A DNA stretch of 64,000 nt from Puia dinghuensis (GTDB lineage: Bacteria > Bacteroidota > Bacteroidia > Chitinophagales > Chitinophagaceae), in NCBI RefSeq assembly GCF_014642875.1, contig NZ_BMJC01000004.1:850571-914570 (forward strand). The letters run 5' to 3'. The position numbers and the translations under genes were made by a program. Shown here in pieces: positions 51,334 to 59,295 of this stretch. Every line of letters starts with the position of its first letter. Within the stretch, counting starts at the first letter, position 1. The notes beneath the pieces are model-generated. The model saw only the letters and a program-made list of their open reading frames with translations, did not search any database and was not told the DNA's origin.

Positions 51334-51849
51334 CTAGATTGGTATGAGGTAGTGTTCAGGTATGGAAATTAATATATTCCGCTGTAAAAGGCTGACTCTG
51401 ACCAGCAGCTTTTTTTTGTGATCGTATTCCACGATCTCGCAGGAAAGTCCTTTTAATGCCCCCCGGCTGATCACCACCTTCCTGCCAGTCTCGAAAAACC
51501 CGTCGGATACCGTAATATCAGAGCGCTGGATGGTGGCCAGGCGGATATTGTTCACCTCCGCGTCGCTGACGCGGGCAATCTCTTTGCCCAGCCGGACATA
51601 TGACAAGGAGCCTTGCATGTCCAGGCTTCTTGTATAGGTTTGACGGTCGTTCAGGTAAATAAAGACGTAGGACGGGAACAAAGGCTCCTCCACGTACCTG
51701 CGCCTGTCACACCACGTTCGCAGTACTTTTTTGCTGGGCAGGAAGGAAGTGATGCGGAAATCTGTTAATTGGTTATGAACCTTTTTTTCGTGACGGGGCT
51801 TGGTATATATCAAATACCATCCCGCATTGAATGGGCAACATGGTGGCAT
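51334..51849 (-). CDS. UpxY-family NusG-like transcription antiterminator
   Basis: A 171-residue NusG paralog. The N-terminal NGN domain is evident from GWYLIYTKPRHEKKVHNQL, a region ending FLPSKKVLRT, then EEPLFPSYVFIYL. The C-terminal KOW-like domain is RKVVISRGALKGLSCEIVEYD. UpxY proteins in Bacteroides promote elongation through long capsule operons; the related specialised NusG paralogs LoaP and TaA serve antibiotic gene clusters. It is divergent from the long NRPS operon and directly upstream of the ABC permease gene, so control of either operon is plausible. Confidence 0.88.
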   Translation of the reverse strand: MPPCCPFNAGWYLIYTKPRHEKKVHNQLTDFRITSFLPSKKVLRTWCDRRRYVEEPLFPSYVFIYLNDRQTYTRSLDMQGSLSYVRLGKEIARVSDAEVNNIRLATIQRSDITVSDGFFETGRKVVISRGALKGLSCEIVEYDHKKKLLVRVSLLQRNILISIPEHYLIPI

Positions 51850-51973
51850 AGCACAGGTCGATATTTCTGGAGTAATTGATCTTTTTCAACCTAAATTATT
51901 TTTCCGATTCACCATTTATTTAACTGGTTATATTTATGTGTCGTAAGTGATTCTATCTAGTCCACAGCGGTTA

Positions 51974-51986
51974 TGCCGCAGCGGCA
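51974..51986. promoter_or_regulatory. 13-bp palindrome in the divergent regulatory gap
   Basis: TGCCGCAGCGGCA is a perfect inverted repeat around a central A, located ~20 bp upstream of the predicted NRPS promoter, a usual place for an operator or activator site. Self-pairing in RNA is also possible. Confidence 0.35.
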
Positions 51987-52004
51987 GATAGGCACGAGAT
52001 TTAA

Positions 52005-52034
52005 TTTGTCGTATAACATTTTTTATTAAATTTG
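52005..52034 (+). promoter_or_regulatory. Candidate promoter of the NRPS operon
   Basis: TTTG (52005-52008), 18-nt spacer, TAAATTTG (52027-52034). It predicts a start near 52040 and a leader of ~155 nt before the ATG at 52198, long enough for an antiterminator loading site. The rest of the 51850-52197 gap shows no gene. Confidence 0.55.
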
Positions 52035-52197
52035 AACAGTCGGAATTGAAGGTCATGGATTGCGTTCCCTCTAAAAGATTGATTTCCCTCTTTTTGTAAT
52101 AGTCAAATGGAGCGGGTGTAGCGGTAGCTATATCCTGCACATCCAAACCTGTTCATACAATTTCCCCACCCATCCTTTTCTTAATTAAGATTATCTG

Positions 52198-52680
52198 ATG
52201 TTGTCTAACAGCACCCGCAGCTTAGTGCATAAGCTCGTCGAACTGAATAGCTCCACAACGCTATTCCTGGAATCCATTCGGGGCGGTCGCTTACATGTGG
52301 CCCTGGAATCACAGGAAGAAGTACAAATCCAAGCCCAGTGGTTTATCAAAAGAGTCGTAAAGCTTTTTTTCGATTCCGCTGACATTCCTTTGTTGTACTG
52401 CGAAAGTTTGCTGAATAAGAGTATGCTGACCAAGGGCGAATACGTTTCCTTAGTAGAGGGCATGATGCCCATAGGGATAGTCTTTCATCACTATAACCAT
52501 CCCGATATGATCAAAAAGATCAATGTACAGATAAAGGAGGAGGTTAACCCGGACCTTGCCCGTTTACTGAATGTGAGCTCGGAACTGATCTTCAAAAAGA
52601 AATATGACTACTGGGTAGGAGATCGGGAGATCGGGTACATCTGCGAATTTTTCAACGAAGAATCCTTGAGAAGATCATGA
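52198..52680 (+). CDS. Chorismate lyase-like protein (4-hydroxybenzoate-forming, predicted)
   Basis: A 160-residue protein of the UbiC/chorismate-lyase fold, near the ~165 residues of UbiC. Alignment by eye places its Arg in KRVVKLFF with the substrate-binding Arg of UbiC, PLLYCESLL with the following strand, MMPIGIVF with the PLG segment, and Glu in YICEFFNEESL with the catalytic-site Glu of LTELFLP. Such enzymes split chorismate to 4-hydroxybenzoate and pyruvate. It is the first gene of the operon and overlaps the acyl-AMP ligase by 4 bp, fitting supply of an aromatic starter. UTRA-type ligand-binding domains share the fold, but no DNA-binding domain is present. Confidence 0.72.
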   Translation: MLSNSTRSLVHKLVELNSSTTLFLESIRGGRLHVALESQEEVQIQAQWFIKRVVKLFFDSADIPLLYCESLLNKSMLTKGEYVSLVEGMMPIGIVFHHYNHPDMIKKINVQIKEEVNPDLARLLNVSSELIFKKKYDYWVGDREIGYICEFFNEESLRRS

Positions 52681-54029
52681 GCCAGATGATTCCCCCGCAT
52701 ACAGGAAATAACCCTATTGCGGACCAAACAAGCTGCCTTACGTACGACGAGCTCAAGGGCATCATGCAGCGCCTGGATGTCTTTTTTGCCGGCCAGGGTC
52801 AGATTGCCTGTCTGGCGATGGCTACGGAGAATACGGTCTCCGGAGTATTGATGATCCTCTACCTGTTGTCACGGCGGATCAACGTTTTCCTTCTGCCGCC
52901 TCAGGCGCCCGTCGACAAGAGCATACCGGCTTTCTGCGACCGCATACTATCCGTGGACGGAGAGCACCCCGACCGTCCTATCCTCCGGGATCATGCTGAA
53001 TTTGCGGGAAACGGTGATACACCGGTATCGGGAGCGGTGTTCTTCGCCTCATCCGGAACGACAGGAACGCCCAAATACGTCCGTTTCGACGGTGAGAACC
53101 TGTTGCGCAACGCCCGGAATTGCATGGAAAGATTTGGGTATTCCGCTGCATCGAAGGTGCTGATACCCGTCCCGATCGGTCATATGTACGGCCTTGGTGT
53201 CGGATTGTTACCCGCCCTCATGGCCGGCGCCAGTATCCGGCTGATCGATCGCAATAATGCCATCAAACTAAAGGAACAACTGGCTTCTTTTCAGCCTGAC
53301 ATCACCCTGGTCACACCAACGGTCATCCGTATGCTGCTGCTGCTTCCAAAAGGGCAGGGACGGCACGGGATGTTTATAACGGCGGGAGAAAAGATCGCCA
53401 CTAAAGACTTCCAGGATTTCGAATCGGCGTACGGTCCGTTGTTCAACCTTTATGGTTGTACGGAACTGGGCGCCATCGCGACCTCTCCCACCGAAGGCAA
53501 AAAGTCGGATGGACTGCTCAAGCCGTTGGACGGAGTGGAGGTGAAGATCGATGCGGATGGTCAGGTACGTTGCCGGCACAACGCACCCTTTGCGTCTTAT
53601 GTAGACCCCCATGGCCGTCTGCTGGCGGCGGCCACGGAAGAATGGTATCCTACAAAAGACATTGGGATGGCGGAAGAAGCCGGAAATTTCCGGGTACTCG
53701 GAAGAATGGATCATTGTGTCAACCGATCGGGCTATCTCGTGTCATTGGATGAAGTAGGATCCTGCCTGGAAAACCTGTTCCAGGGGATACGCCAGGCGAT
53801 CGTCCTGGATGCCGGCGTGACAAAGGGATTGACGACAAAGCTGATTGCCGTCTGCGAAGTAACAGAGGAAGGTGCTTTCGACGCGGATACCGTACGCAAA
53901 ATATGCAAGGATAAATTGAACAAACAAATGATACCGGACGAGTTCCACTTTATCCGGGAAATGCCCAGGTTGAACAACGGCAAGGCCGATAGGGCCCTGC
54001 TAAGCAGACGTTACACCGAAAATCATTAA
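52677..54029 (+). CDS. Acyl-AMP ligase (ANL superfamily), predicted 4-hydroxybenzoate loading
   Basis: A 450-residue adenylating enzyme. The P-loop-like motif is FFASSGTTGTPKYVRF. Later motifs are YGCTELGAIATSP (A5-like), WYPTKDIGMAEE (A7-like) and the C-terminal lysine segment LNNGKADRALL. It is smaller than most acyl-CoA ligases and lies between the chorismate-lyase-like gene and a carrier protein, so loading 4-hydroxybenzoate or a related aryl acid on that carrier is the natural prediction. This mirrors XanA2/XanC in xanthomonadin synthesis and FadD22 in mycobacterial phenolic glycolipids. It ends 13 bp before the carrier gene. Confidence 0.85.
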   Translation: MSQMIPPHTGNNPIADQTSCLTYDELKGIMQRLDVFFAGQGQIACLAMATENTVSGVLMILYLLSRRINVFLLPPQAPVDKSIPAFCDRILSVDGEHPDRPILRDHAEFAGNGDTPVSGAVFFASSGTTGTPKYVRFDGENLLRNARNCMERFGYSAASKVLIPVPIGHMYGLGVGLLPALMAGASIRLIDRNNAIKLKEQLASFQPDITLVTPTVIRMLLLLPKGQGRHGMFITAGEKIATKDFQDFESAYGPLFNLYGCTELGAIATSPTEGKKSDGLLKPLDGVEVKIDADGQVRCRHNAPFASYVDPHGRLLAAATEEWYPTKDIGMAEEAGNFRVLGRMDHCVNRSGYLVSLDEVGSCLENLFQGIRQAIVLDAGVTKGLTTKLIAVCEVTEEGAFDADTVRKICKDKLNKQMIPDEFHFIREMPRLNNGKADRALLSRRYTENH

Positions 54030-54042
54030 AACAAATAGCGCA

Positions 54043-54312
54043 ATGCAAACCTTAGACAGCATCAAGGAAAAGCTGAGAGGAGTTATCGTCGATGATTTGG
54101 ACGCAAACATCGACATCCGTGATCTGCGGGATGACATATCCCTTTACGACGATGGGCTGGGGCTGGATTCGATCGCCATCATCAATCTCATCGTACTCGT
54201 CGAAAAGAAGTTCGATATCAATTTTGAGGAACATGAGATCAGTTCGAACATCTTCGGCAGCATCGACCATCTTTCCAGGTTCATCTCCTCCAAGGTGAAT
54301 ATACAGGTATAA
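54043..54312 (+). CDS. Dedicated acyl/aryl carrier protein
   Basis: An 89-residue acidic carrier with the phosphopantetheine Ser in DGLGLDSIAIINLIV (DSI motif). It differs clearly from the housekeeping ACP at 2218 and resembles free-standing carriers of aryl starter systems. It starts 13 bp after the AMP ligase and ends 4 bp before the glycosyltransferase-NRPS gene. It is expected to hold the 4-hydroxybenzoyl (or other acyl) starter as a thioester. Confidence 0.88.
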   Translation: MQTLDSIKEKLRGVIVDDLDANIDIRDLRDDISLYDDGLGLDSIAIINLIVLVEKKFDINFEEHEISSNIFGSIDHLSRFISSKVNIQV

Positions 54313-54316
54313 GCAT

Positions 54317-57300
54317 ATGTCCAAAGGCTTTTTCTTCGGTCTTCCATCTGTCAGCGTCCATAATACATTGACGCCGGTTGTCAGGGCCCTGGCTGCTTCC
54401 GGGCACGACCTTGTCTACTACAATTCTGCGGAGTTTGCGTTTTCTGAAGCCGTGCCTTATAGGGTCGTCCCTTATCCCTCCCATTTCGACGGATTCTACG
54501 CAGGCCGGATCGATAAGGATACATCCTACTTTCAATTCGGCGGGATACTGCTGGGAGCCGCAGACGGACTCCTGGATTTTCTGTTGGAAGAGGCCAGACG
54601 CGAACGGCCCGATTTCATCATGCATTCTCACCTCGCCGTCTGGGGAAAGTTGCTGGCCCGGCGGCTTGGCTTGCCCGCCATTACTCTCTATTCCACTTTC
54701 GTATTGGATCAGCGGATCATGTTACCCTTCTTCCGGCGGATCAACGCCGGCAGGTCGAATAGCACGAATAAGGTTCATGAAGCCGTCGGTTTTCAGCGGA
54801 AATATCACACCCTTTACGCGCGTCTTGGGTTCGAAGGCAAACCAGACCTATGGGATGTCTATATCAATAAAGGGCAGTTGAATATTTCATTCATCCTCGA
54901 ATCGTTTCAACCTTTGCGAGCCCTCTTCGGCAAAGAATTTCGGTTTGTCGGCTACCCGCTGGCTGTTGAAAGATCTTCCGCAAGCTACACCCGATCGGCC
55001 AGGGAGTTGATCTATGTGGCTATGGGAACCATCGTGAACAAAGACATACCCCTCTATAATATCTGCCTCGACGTGTTAAGAGAATGCCCGCTTCCCGCAA
55101 TCATGTCACTCGGTCCGGGAATTGATCCTGCTGAACTCGGCCCGATACCCGGGCACGTTCGCGTTGTCCCTTTCGCCAATCAGCAGGAAGTACTGGAAAA
55201 GGCGGCGGTGTTCATCACACGGGGGGGAATGGCCAGTGTGCATGAAGCGATTGGTGCCCGAACGCCGATGATCGTCATTCCCATTATCCCCGAGCAGCAG
55301 CTGACCGCGGAAAAGATCGCGGAACTGGGCATCGGTCTGCATTTATCTGAGGATACGCTCACCCGGGAAAACCTGCGGGCCGCCCTCGAACAGGTACTGT
55401 CCGAAAGGGAAGGATTCGCTCGCCGCATCGAAGCATTGTCCAAAAGCATGCCCATGCCGCCTCAATTGGTGGCGTGCCAACTGATCAACGACTTTCTTGA
55501 CAGGGAGAGAACAGTCATCGGTCGGTTTCTCCGGCAGGCCGGAGAAAACCCCGACGCCATTGCCGTTCGGTGTGGAGACGACACCCTCACCTATGCGGCG
55601 CTGGTCCGGCGCATCGAAGCGATCGCCCACTGCTTGAGAGAGAAGGGTATAGGAAAAGGCGATCTGGTTCCCGTGATCCTTGGTCCGGGAATAGACATCC
55701 TGGTAGCTATGATGGGGATCATGAGGGCAGGCGCGGCCTATGTTCCCGTGGACCCTGCCAACCCTGACGAGCGGATCGGCTATATACTGTCGGACACCGC
55801 CTGCAAATGGATGATTGATGCCGGTGCGCTCCGGGACATACCTATGTTCGGCGATGGGGAGATATCTCCGATGCCCTTGCCGGCCCCCGACGAATTGGCC
55901 TACGTCATCTATACATCCGGGTCGACGGGCAAACCCAAAGGAGTGATGGTGGAGCACGCCCAGATCCACACCTATATCATGGACGTCATCGGAGAGTTAG
56001 ATCTTACCCCCTGCAAAAGCTACGCAATACTGGGCACCTTCTCGGCCGACGCCGGCCTTACAGCCGTATTCGCGGCTTTGTGTACCGGAGCGGTATTGCA
56101 CATTGTCGACGTCAAACGCTACACGGATTTCACCAGTCTATGGAAACAGTTCGAAGCAAACCCGGTAGACTGCTATAAGATCACGCCCTCTTTGCTGGAA
56201 TTGTTCCTGGGAAATACCGGCGCCGCCGGCATACTTCCACAAAAGAGACTGATCCTCGGAGGAGAGCCCTGCCCGGCAGGACTGGCCAAACGGGTCCGGG
56301 CCTTGCTATCTCCTGCCTGCAAACTCATCAACCACTATGGGCCCACAGAAACGACCGTAGGGGTACTCACGTATACCTTCCCATCTCAGGTGGAAGACTT
56401 CCTCCACGTCGTGCCCCTCGGAGGGCCGCTGCCTTCCGTGATGTCTCATATCCTCGACGCGAATGGAGAACCTGTGCCGGAAGGGGCGATAGGAGAGCTG
56501 TATATAGAAGGGCCCCTCGTAGCCAGAGGCTATCTGCACAAAGAAGATCTTACAGCCCAGCGCTTTCTCACATGGGGATCGCAGCGGGTATACCGGACAG
56601 GCGACCTTGTGAAACGCCATCCGGATGGCCACATCTCCTTTCTGGGAAGGAACGACGACCAGGTGAAGATACGGGGACACAGAATAGAATTGAAAGAGGT
56701 CGAACATGCCCTGCTTTCCTATTCCCAGGTCCGCCAGTGCCTCGTGCTGGCAAAGAAAGACGCTCACGACACGATATACCTGGCTGGATATATCGTGCCT
56801 GCGGAGGACTTTGATAAGGAAGGTCTTCTAAAGGCAGTACGCGGTCGCCTGCCGGAATATATGATCCCTTCAAGATGGGTACTATTGGACAAGTGGCCCT
56901 TGACGGTCAACAACAAGATAGACCGGCAGGCCTTGCCTGAGCCCGGCGACGATCGCCGGGAACCCGGCCCGGAAGAAGGCACCGCCGGTATCCTCCGGCA
57001 CATCTGGTGCAGGCTGCTGGGGACGGCGCACATAGACCCGGATGACGATTTCTTTACGCTGGGTGGGGACTCCTTAAAGCTTATGCAGCTGAACTATGAC
57101 CTGAGCAGACAATTCTCACTGGAATGGCTATCCGCCGAATTGATGACGCCGCTAACCATCGGCCGGCTGGCCCGGTTTATTGACGACAGGACGGAAGGCC
57201 CTGCAAAAAAAGCGCCGGAACCGGAAGGTTTTGACCCTCAGCTGGCTTCGCCCACCCAACGGGACCTGTTCCTGCAAAAGAAGCTACATCCCGGTGAGAC

Positions 57301-58516
57301 GTTTCCCAATTCCTCCATAACATTGCAGATAGCAGGGGCACTCGATCCCGATCGACTGACGACCGCCTTTGCCAGGATCATCCGCGCCAACGAAAGCCTC
57401 CGAACCGGATACTATCTCACCCGGGGAAAGGTATGCCAGCGCACCGCCGAAGACGTTCAATTTACACCGGAATGGATACCATGCAACTCTGATGACATCG
57501 ATGAAGAGATCCGCAAGGTCACCCGTCCGTTCGACTTTGGCTGCCCGCCCCTTCTAAGGGCTTTCGTCCTTTTGCTCCCCAACGGCGATCAGTATTTGCA
57601 TCTCGATTTGCCCCATATCAATTCGGACGGCGAATCGATTAAGATCATGATGGACGAACTCGAGTCAGCCTATAATACCGATGGCCAGGAGACCGCCAAA
57701 CCCCAGTTTGCCGATTTTCAACGCCGGGTATATGCCTACACACATTCCGCGGCATACACCGCAGACGGATCATTTTGGACCAAGCAACTGTCCCGGGATA
57801 TCCCGCCCATTTCTTTGGGGGTACTGGAGACCGGCCGGGAGGCCACCTATGTCGTGACGCCCTTTCCCTTCGGTTTGCTTCCGGACATGAACAGATACCT
57901 TCGCACCCGAAGGTTGACCCGATTTCAACTGTTACTCGCAGGGTATTTCCAGGTCCTATACCATGTCAGCGCCGCCACCGATCTCTGTGTGCTGCTACCC
58001 GTGCACAATCGGTTTGAAAATGGCATGGACCGCATCGTCGGATTATTGTCTAACGTGGTCCCGGTCCGGATGAATAGAATATCCGGTCAACCACTGGATG
58101 TTTGGATGGAGGCGCTAAAAACCGCTGTCCTCGAAGCTTTTCGCCATCAACGGTATCCTTTCGAGGACATGCGAAGAATCTGGAGAGGCAATGGCTATGC
58201 CGGCAACCATCTGGCGCAGGTTTTCTTCGGATATCATCAAAACAGAAAAACGTACACCTTCGGGGAAGCACGCCTCGACCTGCATATACCCATTCGCTAT
58301 AAAGAAAACCTCATCTTATCGGCGGCAGTCTTCGAGACGCCCGGCGATCTTACTCTGAGGATTTCCTCCAGACCCGGCGGACTCGGGGAAGCGGAGCTCA
58401 GGCATCTGACGAAAATGTATTTCGACACCCTGCACCGGCTTGCCCATGAAGACGGAACAAAAACCGGTCTGCCAGACCAAAGCGCAGCTATTCTCTTTCC
58501 TAACACTAACATATAG
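54317..58516 (+). CDS. Glycosyltransferase-NRPS fusion: GT-A-PCP-C
   Basis: A 1399-residue protein. Residues ~1-390 are a GT-B glycosyltransferase of the macrolide/UGT kind (MSKGFFFGLPSVSVHNTL ... VFITRGGMASVHEA, PIIPEQQLTAEKIAELG); Arg302 stands where most relatives have the nucleotide-sugar-binding His of THGG. Residues ~395-890 are an adenylation domain (AYVIYTSGSTGKPKGVMVEH, NHYGPTETTVG, RTGDLVKRHPDG, final Lys in NNKIDRQAL). Residues ~893-960 are a PCP with Ser919 in LGGDSLKL. Residues ~970-1390 are a condensation domain whose motif reads PHINSDG, keeping catalytic His1100 but with Pro for the first His. The amino acid activated is not predictable by eye; the A4 region reads FSADAGLTAVF. 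Confidence 0.9.
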   Translation: MSKGFFFGLPSVSVHNTLTPVVRALAASGHDLVYYNSAEFAFSEAVPYRVVPYPSHFDGFYAGRIDKDTSYFQFGGILLGAADGLLDFLLEEARRERPDFIMHSHLAVWGKLLARRLGLPAITLYSTFVLDQRIMLPFFRRINAGRSNSTNKVHEAVGFQRKYHTLYARLGFEGKPDLWDVYINKGQLNISFILESFQPLRALFGKEFRFVGYPLAVERSSASYTRSARELIYVAMGTIVNKDIPLYNICLDVLRECPLPAIMSLGPGIDPAELGPIPGHVRVVPFANQQEVLEKAAVFITRGGMASVHEAIGARTPMIVIPIIPEQQLTAEKIAELGIGLHLSEDTLTRENLRAALEQVLSEREGFARRIEALSKSMPMPPQLVACQLINDFLDRERTVIGRFLRQAGENPDAIAVRCGDDTLTYAALVRRIEAIAHCLREKGIGKGDLVPVILGPGIDILVAMMGIMRAGAAYVPVDPANPDERIGYILSDTACKWMIDAGALRDIPMFGDGEISPMPLPAPDELAYVIYTSGSTGKPKGVMVEHAQIHTYIMDVIGELDLTPCKSYAILGTFSADAGLTAVFAALCTGAVLHIVDVKRYTDFTSLWKQFEANPVDCYKITPSLLELFLGNTGAAGILPQKRLILGGEPCPAGLAKRVRALLSPACKLINHYGPTETTVGVLTYTFPSQVEDFLHVVPLGGPLPSVMSHILDANGEPVPEGAIGELYIEGPLVARGYLHKEDLTAQRFLTWGSQRVYRTGDLVKRHPDGHISFLGRNDDQVKIRGHRIELKEVEHALLSYSQVRQCLVLAKKDAHDTIYLAGYIVPAEDFDKEGLLKAVRGRLPEYMIPSRWVLLDKWPLTVNNKIDRQALPEPGDDRREPGPEEGTAGILRHIWCRLLGTAHIDPDDDFFTLGGDSLKLMQLNYDLSRQFSLEWLSAELMTPLTIGRLARFIDDRTEGPAKKAPEPEGFDPQLASPTQRDLFLQKKLHPGETFPNSSITLQIAGALDPDRLTTAFARIIRANESLRTGYYLTRGKVCQRTAEDVQFTPEWIPCNSDDIDEEIRKVTRPFDFGCPPLLRAFVLLLPNGDQYLHLDLPHINSDGESIKIMMDELESAYNTDGQETAKPQFADFQRRVYAYTHSAAYTADGSFWTKQLSRDIPPISLGVLETGREATYVVTPFPFGLLPDMNRYLRTRRLTRFQLLLAGYFQVLYHVSAATDLCVLLPVHNRFENGMDRIVGLLSNVVPVRMNRISGQPLDVWMEALKTAVLEAFRHQRYPFEDMRRIWRGNGYAGNHLAQVFFGYHQNRKTYTFGEARLDLHIPIRYKENLILSAAVFETPGDLTLRISSRPGGLGEAELRHLTKMYFDTLHRLAHEDGTKTGLPDQSAAILFPNTNI

Positions 58517-58521
58517 CATGT

Positions 58522-59271
58522 ATGAACAACGATTCCTGGTTCGAACGGGAGGACGATTGGGTGCTGAGGCGTCCGGTCATCTTTAACAAGAATCTCGTCC
58601 GGTTGACCTTTTTAGAGGTAGGCAGACTGATCAAGCTGCTGGGCGATCTGCCGGCCGGCGGCCGCGTACTCGACCTATGCTGCGGGATAGGCCGCCACTC
58701 CCTGCATTTTGCCCGACATGGTTTCCAGGTCACCGGCGTGGATATCACTCAGCCCTTCCTGGACATTGCCGCCGAAAACGCACGGAAGGAAGATCTCCCC
58801 GTCAACTTCGTGCAAAGCGATATGCGGGAATATTACAGGGAAGGAGCCTACGATCTGGTGGTCAACTTATGCACCTCCTTCGGTTATTTCGAAGACATAG
58901 AGGACGACCTGCGTGTACTCCGGAACATATACCGTTCCCTGGGCGAAGGAGGAAAATTCGCGATCGAGATCCTCGGAAAGGAAGTGATTGCCGCTACTTT
59001 CCGGGAAGAGGAACACCTTGAATTCGAAGACTGCAAGGTCATCGCAAAGAGCAGGATACTCGACAACTGGAACCGCCTCGAATGCCGCCGGACGATTACC
59101 CGAAATGGAATGCAACAGGAAATGGTGGCCTATCACCGTTTGTACTCCGCCACCGAACTAAAGGGCTACCTGGAGGACACCGGCTTTTCCCGCATCCGTA
59201 TATACGGCGATTTTGCCGGTTCTCCCTACGATAACGTGGCCAAATCGATGATCATGATCGCAGAGAAGTAA
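58522..59271 (+). CDS. SAM-dependent methyltransferase (class I)
   Basis: A 249-residue Rossmann-fold methyltransferase. Motif I is VLDLCCGIGRHSLHFARHG (~49-67), the acidic post-I residue is in VTGVDITQPFLDIA, and motif IV is YDLVVNLCTSFGYF. The start is the ATG at 58522, 5 bp after the NRPS gene. The nearest general type is the small-molecule C- or O-methyltransferase. It is directly followed by a HemN-like radical SAM gene. In CC-1065 synthesis a HemN-like enzyme (C10P) and a methyltransferase-like partner (C10Q) together build a cyclopropane, so a similar partnership is possible. Confidence 0.88.
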   Translation: MNNDSWFEREDDWVLRRPVIFNKNLVRLTFLEVGRLIKLLGDLPAGGRVLDLCCGIGRHSLHFARHGFQVTGVDITQPFLDIAAENARKEDLPVNFVQSDMREYYREGAYDLVVNLCTSFGYFEDIEDDLRVLRNIYRSLGEGGKFAIEILGKEVIAATFREEEHLEFEDCKVIAKSRILDNWNRLECRRTITRNGMQQEMVAYHRLYSATELKGYLEDTGFSRIRIYGDFAGSPYDNVAKSMIMIAEK

Positions 59272-59295
59272 TCTCATCAAAAAATATCCCAACAG

